A DNA stretch of 64,000 nucleotides from positions 19,385-83,384 of the forward strand of contig CANRKB010000007.1 of the NCBI GenBank assembly GCA_947631115.1, written 5' to 3'. Below, one piece after another: positions 57,409 to 64,000 of the stretch (positions are counted from its first letter, which is position 1; every line of letters begins with the position of its first letter). This DNA comes from an uncultured Clostridia bacterium. GTDB lineage: Bacteria > Bacillota > Clostridia > Oscillospirales > Ruminococcaceae. The notes under the pieces were generated by a model. It made no database searches and was not told where the DNA came from. It was given only the letters and a program-made list of their open reading frames with translations. The translations under genes and the position numbers were made by a program.

Positions 57409-58785
57409 ATGAAGAACGAAGAAAAATCGCTTGAAACGATAAAGACGCTATGCATACATCGAGGGTTCGTATATCCCGGAAGCGAGATCTACGGCGGACT
57501 TGCGAACACGTGGGATTACGGTCCTCTGGGAGTTGAGCTGAAAGAAAACATAAAAAAGGCTTGGCGAAAGAAGTTCGTGCAGGAAAACAAGTACAACGTG
57601 GGTCTTGACAGCGCCATTCTTATGAACCCGCAGACGTGGGTAGCGTCGGGACATGTCGGAGGATTTTCCGACCCGCTTATGGATTGCAAGGACTGTAAGA
57701 CCCGCCACAGAGCCGACAAGCTGATAGAGGACTTTGACGGGACGTCCGCGGACGGCTGGACAAACGAGGAAATGGTAAACTACATCCGCGAAAAGGGAAT
57801 AAAATGCCCCGACTGCGGAAGCACGAATTTCACCGATATTCGTCAGTTCAACCTTATGTTCAAGACCGCGCAGGGCGTTACGGAGGACAGCAAAAACGAT
57901 CTTTATCTTCGTCCCGAGACCGCACAGGGAATTTTCGTAAACTTTGCGAATATACAGCGCACAAGCCGCAAAAAAGTGCCGTTTGGCGTTGCGCAGGTGG
58001 GAAAGTCGTTCAGAAATGAAATTACTCCCGGGCAGTTTATTTTCCGCGTAAGAGAATTTGAGCAAATGGAACTTGAATTTTTCTGCAAGCCCGGAACGGA
58101 TCTCGAATGGTTCAACTACTGGAGAAGCTATTGCAAGGATTTCCTTATGTCAATCGGACTTAAAGAGGAAAACGTCCGCGCGCGCGACCATTCCGCAAAG
58201 GAGCTTTGCTTCTACTCTAAAGCAACGACGGACTTTGAGTTCTTGTTTCCGTTCGGCTGGGGAGAGCTTTGGGGAGTTGCGGACAGAACGGACTACGACC
58301 TCACACAGCACATTAAGACGAGCGGAAAGAGCCTCGAATATTTCGACCCCGAAACCAACGAAAAATACGTTCCTTATGTAATAGAGCCGTCGCTCGGCGT
58401 TGAAAGACTGTTCTTGGCGGTGGTATGCGACGCATATGACGAGGAGCAGCTTGAGGACGGCACAACGCGCACCGTTATGCATATCCACCCGGCATTAGCG
58501 CCGATAAAGTGCGCGGTATTGCCGCTGTCGAAAAAGCTCGGTGAAAAGGCGAACGCGCTTTACGAGGAGCTGTCAAAGAGCTTCTGCGTGGATTATGACG
58601 AGGCGGGCGCTATAGGAAAGCGCTATCGCAGACAGGACGAAGTCGGAACGCCGTTCTGCGTGACGTATGATTTCGACAGTGAAACGGACGGGTGCGTTAC
58701 GGTCCGTGAGCGTGATACGATGCAGCAGGTGAGAATACCGATAGCTGACGTAAAGGCGTATATTGAAGAAAAGATAGCGTTTTGA
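57409..58785 (+). CDS. glyS: Glycyl-tRNA synthetase (homodimeric type)
   Basis: GlyRS charges tRNA-Gly. The 458-residue class II enzyme is the alpha2 type: [20 protein letters not shown] at the start, motif 1 near [19 protein letters not shown], zinc-type [11 protein letters not shown] insert, motif 2 [20 protein letters not shown], motif 3 [14 protein letters not shown], and an anticodon-binding domain ending with [13 protein letters not shown] at 57409 is taken as start; TTG at 57403 with AAAGGA is an equal alternative and would add two residues. It lies 51 bp after ilvE. Confidence 0.97.
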   Translation: MKNEEKSLETIKTLCIHRGFVYPGSEIYGGLANTWDYGPLGVELKENIKKAWRKKFVQENKYNVGLDSAILMNPQTWVASGHVGGFSDPLMDCKDCKTRHRADKLIEDFDGTSADGWTNEEMVNYIREKGIKCPDCGSTNFTDIRQFNLMFKTAQGVTEDSKNDLYLRPETAQGIFVNFANIQRTSRKKVPFGVAQVGKSFRNEITPGQFIFRVREFEQMELEFFCKPGTDLEWFNYWRSYCKDFLMSIGLKEENVRARDHSAKELCFYSKATTDFEFLFPFGWGELWGVADRTDYDLTQHIKTSGKSLEYFDPETNEKYVPYVIEPSLGVERLFLAVVCDAYDEEQLEDGTTRTVMHIHPALAPIKCAVLPLSKKLGEKANALYEELSKSFCVDYDEAGAIGKRYRRQDEVGTPFCVTYDFDSETDGCVTVRERDTMQQVRIPIADVKAYIEEKIAF

Positions 58786-58787
58786 AT

Positions 58788-59036
58788 TTTATAAGCTAGA
58801 GATTAGAGGCAAGAATAAGTTTTGAGCGGCGAACAATGTTAAAATCAAAACCACAAAACGAGCGTCGCACAAAAGTTTTTTGAAAGAGGAGTCCAGAGGG
58901 GAAAAATTTTTTCAAAAAATTTTCCCCTCTGGCAGGGATGCGGGGACGGAGTCCCCGCAAACGCTTCTTAGCGTATCAGGTTAAATGCCTGCGGCATTGA
59001 ACCTGGGGCGCGGGGAAAACAAGAGTTCCCTTCTAG
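58788..59036. repeat. AGAGGTN run plus multi-hairpin repeat D2
   Basis: GAGATTAGAGGCAAGAATAA leads into TTTTGAGCGGCGAACAATG, GTTTTTTGAAAGAGGAGTCC, the CCAGAGGGGAAAAATTTTTT hairpin, GCGGGGACGGAGTCCCCGC, CAGGTTAAATGCC with its inverse, and GCGGGGAAAACAAGAG. This is D1 (9.5-9.8 kb) in the opposite orientation. Confidence 0.75.
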
Positions 59037-59240
59037 AGGTAAGAAGTAAGAAGTAAGAGGTAAGAAATCAGAGGTAGTTTTTAGAAATAAAGTTATTTGT
59101 TTTTCAGAGAAAGAGGCTAGAGGCTGGAATTTAAGAGGAAAAGTTGTTTTCCGCTTATAACAAATTCCAGCCTCCAGCCTCTTCTTTTTATAGCCAAAAA
59201 ACTTTAAATTTCAAAAGCTCTTTTAATTTCTTATCTCTAG
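59037..59240. repeat. AGAGGTN heptamer array with large terminator-like hairpin
   Basis: AGAAGTAAGAGGTAAGAA and similar units lead to AAGAGGCTAGAGGCTGGAAT, paired with ATTCCAGCCTCCAGCCTCTT (59110-59186) and followed by CTTTTTAT. It could end the glyS transcript. Confidence 0.7.
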
Positions 59241-59368
59241 CTTCCGGCAGTTTATTTCGCTCGCGAAAAAATGTAAAAAAAAGAAAAATCCCCCTTTTCT
59301 TTTCGGGGGCAATGTGTTATAATATCTTTATCGGGATCTGTTATAAAGGATTAAACGGAGAGTATATT

Positions 59369-62110
59369 ATGTCATCATATAAATATAAGGCGCTGGCTGT
59401 TATAGCTGCGGCGGCGGTGTTTCTTTCGGGCTGCGAGAGAAGCATTGGGAGAGTTGATTTTTCGGATGGTTCATCTTCATATGAAAACTCCTCGGATAAT
59501 AATTCAAGCAGCGGAAATACAAATAATTCTTCTTTATCGGAAGAATTTGAAAACAATTCTTCTTTCGGAAATTCGGGAAACTCAAGCAGCGCGGGCTTTA
59601 CCCCGAGCGGCGGTAATACTCCGCAAGGCGGCAATTCCCAGCAAGGCGGTTCCCCCGCGAGCAGCTCGACGCCTTCGGGCGAAGGGCTTTCTCCGAACGG
59701 CACGGGTACGACGGGTACCGCTTCTACGGGAGATTACAACTACGGCGAGGCGCTTCAGAAGTCAATACTGTTTTATGAGCTTCAGAGAAGCGGAAACATA
59801 GACGAAAGCACTATAAGAACAAACTGGCGCGGCGACAGCGGAATGAACGACGGCTCGGACGTGGGGCTTGACCTTACGGGCGGACTTTATGACGCGGGAG
59901 ATAATGTAAAGTTCAATCTTCCTATGGCGTATACTGCGACTGTTCTTTCATGGAGCGTATACGAGGACAAGGACGCTTATGAAAAGAGCGGTCAGCTCAG
60001 TTATGCGCTTGCAAATATAAAGTGGATATGCGATTATCTTATTAAATGCCACCCCGAACCAAACGTTTACTATTATCAGGTAGGCGACGGAAACATTGAC
60101 CACGGCTGGTGGGGACCTGCGGAAGTAATGCAGATGAAAAGACCCGCGTATAAAGTAGACAAAAACAGCCCCGGCTCTACCGTTGCGGGAGAAGCGGCTG
60201 CGGCTCTTGCAGCGTGCGCGGCAGTTTATAAGGATGTTGACAAGTCGTATTCGGATAAGTGCCTTAAACACGCAAAGGAGCTTTATGACTTCGCCGATTC
60301 AACGCAAAGCGACGCAGGATACACCGCTGCCAACGGCTTTTATAACAGCTGGAGCGGATTTAACGACGAGCTTGCATGGGCGGCGACGTGGATATACATA
60401 GCTACCGGCGACAGCTCGTGGCTGACAAAAGCTAAAAATAATGAGAGCAAACTAAACGGCGACCCTCAGTGGACGCTCTGTTGGGACGATAAGTTTATAG
60501 GCGTGGAGTGCCTGCTTGCAAATCTTACGGGCGACAGCAAGTATAAGACAAAGCTCGAACAGAGCCTTGACTGGTGGTGCAACGGCGCAAAGGGCTTTAC
60601 TCCAAAGGGGCTTGCATGGCTCGATACATGGGGAAGCCTGAGATATGCGACGACGGCGGCTTTTGTCGCGGCAAGCTATGCGGAGGGAGGAAAATGCTCT
60701 TCCGATAAAGCGCAGAAATATATGAGCTTCTGCGAAAGTCAGATAAATTACGCTTTGGGTTCAACGGGCAGGAGCTTTGTCGTAGGCTTTGGCGTAAACC
60801 CGCCTGAACATCCCCACCATAGAACGGCTCAGGCTTCGTGGGCTGACAACATGAACGAGCCGAATTATCACCGTCACACGCTTTACGGCGCGCTGGTAGG
60901 CGGTCCGAGCCAGTCCGACGGGTATAACGATTCTGTCGGCGATTACACCGCAAACGAGGTTGCCTGCGACTATAACGCGGGATTTACGGGCGCGCTTGCG
61001 AAAATGTACAATAAATACGGCGGCAAGACTATTGCAAACTTCGGCGCGGTCGAACCTGTCGGCGAGGAAATGTATGTTGAATATCGCACAAACGCCCCGG
61101 GAAACGACTTCACCGAAATAAAGGCTATGATATACAACAAGTCCGCATGGCCCGCAAGAGTTGCGGATAATTTGGAGCTTAGATATTTTGTAGATCTTTC
61201 GGAGTTGTCCGACCCTTCAAGCGTTAAAGTAAGTATGAATTACAATGAAGGCGCGAAATACGGCGGGCTTTACAAGTGGGACGAAAAGAACAACATCTAC
61301 TATGTGAGCATTGATTTTTCGGGAGCAAAGATATACCCCGGCGGTCAGAGCGCTTATAAAAAAGAAGTTCAGTTCAGAATGAGCGCAGCGGGCTGGAATC
61401 CGAACAACGACCCCTCGTATAAAGAGCTTGTCGGAACGAACGGTTCGGAGCTTATAAAAGCGGTAAGCTGCGGACTGTACGAGGGCGGAAAACTTGTTTT
61501 CGGGACAGAGCCGAACGGAAAATCTTCGGGCGTTGTGACACCGGGTTCTTCAAGCTCGTCGAGCAAACCGCAGACGCCTTCGTCAAGCTCCTCTTCAAAG
61601 CCCAACACTCCGAACACGCCGAGTTCCGGTTCTTCAAGCTCGTCAAAGCCCTCGACTCCTCCCGTAAACAAGGGCGTTCAGGTGACATTAACGCAAAATC
61701 AGACGAGCGGAACAACGGGCAATATCCAGTTCACGGTAAAAGTCACGAACAACACGGGATCTGACATTGACCTGTCAAAGCTAGAGATTGACTATTTCTT
61801 CACAAAGGACAATGCGAAAGAGCTTGCGTTCGACTGTTATTACGCTTGTATTTCGGGAAGTTCGTACACTGCGATAAGTAATGTAAGCGCGTCATATTCG
61901 AGTGTTTCGGGAAATAACGCCGACACAAAGTGCGCGATAAAAATAAGCTCGGGAACGCTTAAAAACGGAGACACCGTTGAAATTCAGGCGAACATAAGGG
62001 ATAAAGACTGGCAGCAAAGCCTGAACCCCGAAAACGACTTCTCCTGCGGCAATGCCGACAACCTTTGCATAACCAACAACGGAAATGTTATCTTCGGCAA
62101 AAATCCGTGA
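59369..62110 (+). CDS. Surface lipoprotein endoglucanase: GH9 - CBM3c - CBM3
   Basis: This 913-residue enzyme cuts cellulose outside the cell. It has a lipoprotein signal with lipobox LSGC (Cys22) and a long Ser/Asn/Gly-rich spacer to about 120. The GH9 domain (about 122-553) has the catalytic acid-base motif region with [10 protein letters not shown] (Asp175/Asp178), [11 protein letters not shown] and the catalytic Glu530 in [12 protein letters not shown] fused CBM3c follows (about 557-710; [20 protein letters not shown]), as in processive GH9 endoglucanases. A Ser/Pro linker (about 712-770) leads to a second CBM3-like domain (about 772-913). No dockerin is present. ATG at 59369 is chosen because the signal peptide starts there; the upstream open frame runs through a repeat. 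Confidence 0.94.
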   Translation: MSSYKYKALAVIAAAAVFLSGCERSIGRVDFSDGSSSYENSSDNNSSSGNTNNSSLSEEFENNSSFGNSGNSSSAGFTPSGGNTPQGGNSQQGGSPASSSTPSGEGLSPNGTGTTGTASTGDYNYGEALQKSILFYELQRSGNIDESTIRTNWRGDSGMNDGSDVGLDLTGGLYDAGDNVKFNLPMAYTATVLSWSVYEDKDAYEKSGQLSYALANIKWICDYLIKCHPEPNVYYYQVGDGNIDHGWWGPAEVMQMKRPAYKVDKNSPGSTVAGEAAAALAACAAVYKDVDKSYSDKCLKHAKELYDFADSTQSDAGYTAANGFYNSWSGFNDELAWAATWIYIATGDSSWLTKAKNNESKLNGDPQWTLCWDDKFIGVECLLANLTGDSKYKTKLEQSLDWWCNGAKGFTPKGLAWLDTWGSLRYATTAAFVAASYAEGGKCSSDKAQKYMSFCESQINYALGSTGRSFVVGFGVNPPEHPHHRTAQASWADNMNEPNYHRHTLYGALVGGPSQSDGYNDSVGDYTANEVACDYNAGFTGALAKMYNKYGGKTIANFGAVEPVGEEMYVEYRTNAPGNDFTEIKAMIYNKSAWPARVADNLELRYFVDLSELSDPSSVKVSMNYNEGAKYGGLYKWDEKNNIYYVSIDFSGAKIYPGGQSAYKKEVQFRMSAAGWNPNNDPSYKELVGTNGSELIKAVSCGLYEGGKLVFGTEPNGKSSGVVTPGSSSSSSKPQTPSSSSSSKPNTPNTPSSGSSSSSKPSTPPVNKGVQVTLTQNQTSGTTGNIQFTVKVTNNTGSDIDLSKLEIDYFFTKDNAKELAFDCYYACISGSSYTAISNVSASYSSVSGNNADTKCAIKISSGTLKNGDTVEIQANIRDKDWQQSLNPENDFSCGNADNLCITNNGNVIFGKNP

Positions 62111-62119
62111 CCTAGTAAT

Positions 62120-62158
62120 GAGCGTGAACCACCGTAACGGGTGGTTTACGCTCTTTTA
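62120..62158 (+). terminator. Terminator of the GH9 gene
   Basis: GAGCGTGAACCACC pairs with GGGTGGTTTACGCTC and is followed by TTTTATG. Confidence 0.9.
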
Positions 62159-62159
62159 T

Positions 62160-62230
62160 GTTCAAAACAATCTAAACAATCCGCGCTGCGGATTCCATTT
62201 CTTACCTCTTACATCTAACATCTTACCTAT
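62160..62230. repeat. Fragments of B and C repeats
   Basis: AACAATCTAAACAATCCGCG, CTGCGGATTCCAT (end of the B right arm without heptamers) joins TCTTACCTCTTACATCTAAC (C, reversed). Confidence 0.55.
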
Positions 62231-62264
62231 GATTTAAAAAAATAAGAAAATATCTAAAAACCCC

Positions 62265-62293
62265 TTGACAAATACCAAAAAGCGTGTTATAAT
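62265..62293 (+). promoter_or_regulatory. SigA-type promoter of the tRNA cluster
   Basis: Consensus TTGACA (62265-62270) and TATAAT (62288-62293) with a 17-bp spacer, directly before tRNA-Gly. Confidence 0.9.
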
Positions 62294-62309
62294 AATAAGG
62301 CAATTGAAT

Positions 62310-62383
62310 GCGGGTGTAGTTCAATGGTAGAATCCCAGCCTTCCAAGCTGGTCGCGTGGGTTCGATTCCCATCACCCGCTCCA
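62310..62383 (+). tRNA. tRNA-Gly (anticodon TCC)
   Basis: GCGGGTG acceptor pairs with CACCCGC. The anticodon arm CCAGC-CTTCCAA-GCTGG gives anticodon TCC. GGTTCGATTCC T arm. CCA is encoded. Confidence 0.95.
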
Positions 62384-62540
62384 TACAGTATACAGCAAAT
62401 AAGTATATAAACTGTAAAAGTGTGATATTACACAATAAACAGTAAATTGTGGGCTTGTCTCTTGCGTGAAAACGCAAAGGCTTTGTCCGTCACTTACTGT
62501 TTATTTTTAATGTAGGCTGTAGTGAGCAGTATGTTGTTTT

Positions 62541-62617
<77 letters not shown>

Positions 62618-62633
62618 ATATTTTGGCAATACG

Positions 62634-62710
62634 GTGGGTATAGCTTAGCCGGTTAAAGCGCCGGATTGTGGTCCCGGAGACCGAGGGTTCGAATCCCTCT
62701 CCCCACCCCA
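62634..62710 (+). tRNA. tRNA-His (anticodon GTG)
   Basis: The loop TTGTGGT gives anticodon GTG. C at the discriminator position with G before the acceptor stem is the His identity pair. T arm GGGTTCGAATCCC; CCA encoded. Confidence 0.94.
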
Positions 62711-62721
62711 TTTGATTTTCG

Positions 62722-62850
62722 GAGGTTGGAAGTAAGTCTCTTGCTTCTGACCTCAACTTTTAGAGGTAAGAGGTGAGTGGTGAGAGGTAAGAAATAAAAA
62801 GAGCTTTTGAGAGTTAAAGTTTTTGAATATCATAAAGAAGAAATTGGAAG
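62722..62850. repeat. AGAGGTN heptamer array between tRNA-His and tRNA-Gln
   Basis: GGAGGTTGGAAGTAAG, CTTGCTTCTGACCTC, TAGAGGTAAGAGGTGAG, GAGAGGTAAGAAATAAA and GGAAGCTAGAATTTG follow each other, partly as inverted copies. Confidence 0.6.
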
Positions 62851-62904
62851 CTAGAATTTGAAAACCATACGCTAAATTTAAATTCGGCACAAATATAATT
62901 GCAC

Positions 62905-62980
62905 TGGGATATAGCCAAGCGGTAAGGCAAGGGACTTTGACTCCCTCATCGCGCAGGTTCAAATCCTGCTATCCCAACCA
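62905..62980 (+). tRNA. tRNA-Gln (anticodon TTG)
   Basis: Acceptor TGGGATA with TATCCCA; the anticodon arm GGGA-CTTTGACT-CCCT gives TTG; T arm GGTTCAAATCC; CCA encoded. Confidence 0.95.
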
Positions 62981-62985
62981 AGTTG

Positions 62986-63033
62986 AAAGCTACATTTTTA
63001 GTGCAAAACGCACAAAGAATGTAGCTTTTTTGT
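62986..63033 (+). terminator. Terminator of the tRNA cluster
   Basis: AAAGCTACATT pairs with AATGTAGCTTT, with an inner TGCAAAACGCA hairpin, followed by TTTTTTG. Confidence 0.88.
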
Positions 63034-63096
63034 TTTATATATTCATTAACCGCAGGCTGAAGCATTCCTGCGGTTTTATTTTTTGGAGGTAAAGCG

Positions 63097-63948
63097 ATGA
63101 ATAAATTACGAGTGGCAGCGTATTGCCGAGTAAGCACAAATCACGAGGAACAGGAGTCAAGCCTTGAAACGCAGATTTCGTATTATGAGAAACTGATTTC
63201 AGAACGTTACGATTGGCAGTTGGTGAAAATCTATGCCGAGCGCTCTTCGGGTACTCAATTGAAGAAACGTCCTGAATTTATGAAAATGCTTAAGGCTTGT
63301 AAAAGTGGAAAGATAGACCTGATCCTGACAAAATCAATTAGTCGTTTTGGAAGAAACACGTTGGACACATTAAAGACATTGTATGAGCTTTTTAACTTAG
63401 GAGTTAAAGTCTATTTTGAGAAGGAAAACTTAAACAACTATGATAAGGAGATGCGGGTAATGATGGGGATTTACGCGGGATTTGCACAAGAAGAGAGCAA
63501 GAATATGAGCGATAACATCAAATGGGGAATTCGTGAGAGAATGCGCGAGGGAAAAGTGTGTATTAACTGCACGCGTTTTTTAGGTTATGACAAAGATGAA
63601 AACGGCAGATTGGTGGTTGTCGAGTCCGAGGCTGTTGTAGTGAGAAAAATATTTGAACTGTATCTTAACGGCTGGGGCGTTCGTAAGATCAAGAAATATC
63701 TTGAGGAAAACGGTATCAAAACCGTAACAGGCAAGAATGTCTGGAGTACTTCAACTATTGACCGCATACTATCAAATGAAAAGTATGTCGGTGATGTTCT
63801 TATGCAAAAGAGCTTTACCGAGGACTTCCTCACAGGAAAGCGTAAGAAGAACGAGGGTGAACTGGCAATGTACTTTATTGAGAATGACCACGAGGCAATC
63901 GTTAGCAGGGATGTTTTTAAAAAGGTTCAGGAACGGAAAGCAAAGTGA
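63097..63948 (+). CDS. Serine recombinase, short form
   Basis: This 283-residue protein is a serine site-specific recombinase. The N-terminal resolvase-type catalytic domain (about 3-150) starts RVAAYCRVSTN, with nucleophile Ser13, and contains DLILTKSISRFGRNTLDTL, where Arg residues form the active site. A recombinase DNA-binding domain follows (about 155-270; RRFLGYD-type FLGYDKDENGRLVV, ENGIKTVTGKNVWSTSTIDR). The usual zinc ribbon and coiled coil of large serine integrases (450-550 residues) are missing; the gene ends after AIVSRDVFKKVQE. It lies directly behind the tRNA cluster at the window edge, so a mobile element may begin here. RBS GGAGG. Confidence 0.9.
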   Translation: MNKLRVAAYCRVSTNHEEQESSLETQISYYEKLISERYDWQLVKIYAERSSGTQLKKRPEFMKMLKACKSGKIDLILTKSISRFGRNTLDTLKTLYELFNLGVKVYFEKENLNNYDKEMRVMMGIYAGFAQEESKNMSDNIKWGIRERMREGKVCINCTRFLGYDKDENGRLVVVESEAVVVRKIFELYLNGWGVRKIKKYLEENGIKTVTGKNVWSTSTIDRILSNEKYVGDVLMQKSFTEDFLTGKRKKNEGELAMYFIENDHEAIVSRDVFKKVQERKAK

Positions 63949-64000
63949 CTTTTTTAATTATAAAATTTATTCCGTATATTATGAACTTGAATTTCGAAAC

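Noticed and set aside
59144..59368. N-terminal extension of the GH9 protein
   Set aside because: The extra codons translate a repeat array and the promoter region. A proper signal peptide starts at 59369.
62980..63097. Attachment site at the 3' end of tRNA-Gln
   Set aside because: No second copy of the tRNA end is found in the window, and serine recombinases usually do not use tRNA genes.

Overview
The window looks like chromosomal DNA from a spore-forming, probably cellulolytic Clostridia species, most likely Oscillospiraceae/Ruminococcus-like. The grounds are a SCIFF ranthipeptide with its radical SAM maturase, the sporulation pair YqfC/YqfD, a Firmicutes-type Prp-processed L27, a minimal SufCB pair, frequent TTG/GTG starts, strong TTGACA-17-TATAAT promoters, and a GH9-CBM3 cellulase. 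Genus and species cannot be fixed from the sequence alone.

Layout. 0-7 kb: 3' end of ung, a small acidic membrane protein, scfA/scfB (SCIFF), an HtrA protease and yqfC-yqfD. 7-9.2 kb (minus): DUF2975 membrane protein, YozG-like regulator, DUF4153/DUF4173 membrane protein. 9.8-14 kb: radA, a DUF2809 protein and cobalamin-dependent methionine synthase. 14-21 kb: hpf, an orphan barstar, a PfkB sugar-phosphate kinase, the NifU-like/GGGtGRT pair, a PAP2 phosphatase, mntP behind a structured leader, and a zinc-ribbon protein. 21-26.7 kb: a PASTA pseudokinase, pheA, ispD, ispF and a leucine-rich-repeat lipoprotein. 26.7-36 kb (minus): the most accessory-looking block, with two ECF sigma/DUF4367 anti-sigma pairs, two small secreted proteins plus a decayed third, two paralogous lipoproteins, and an ABC transporter with two permeases. 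36-40 kb (minus): a small Cys protein, a VWA-PP2C-SseB operon and an orphan PilT. 40-48 kb: DUF6882-like protein, membrane protein, trmB, lipase-like hydrolase, sufC-sufB, Lhr-like helicase. 48-58.8 kb: candidate small RNA, rplU-prp-rpmA, obg, a methyltransferase-like protein, mrnC, yitT, leuS, ilvE, glyS. 59-64 kb: the surface GH9 cellulase, four tRNAs (Gly, Arg, His, Gln) and a short serine recombinase.

Many intergenic gaps are filled by a modular set of non-coding repeats. One family has inverted arms made of 7-bp CAGTNNN units; another is 7-bp AGAGGTN arrays; a third is a C-rich palindromic block, twice bounded by AGTCTGTATAAAAA-type inverted ends; a fourth is a string of hairpins; a fifth is a palindrome carrying an AAAGCCCCATCT core. 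Several lie between a promoter and its gene (scfB, leuS) or serve as terminator-like hairpins.

The best candidate for an undescribed system is the 26.7-36 kb block: a sigma/anti-sigma switch with secreted effector-like proteins, paralogous lipoproteins and a dedicated ABC transporter. A degraded copy of the secreted protein sits beside the second sigma/anti-sigma pair, which suggests that sigma, anti-sigma and secreted protein form one duplicating unit. No function can be read from the sequence.
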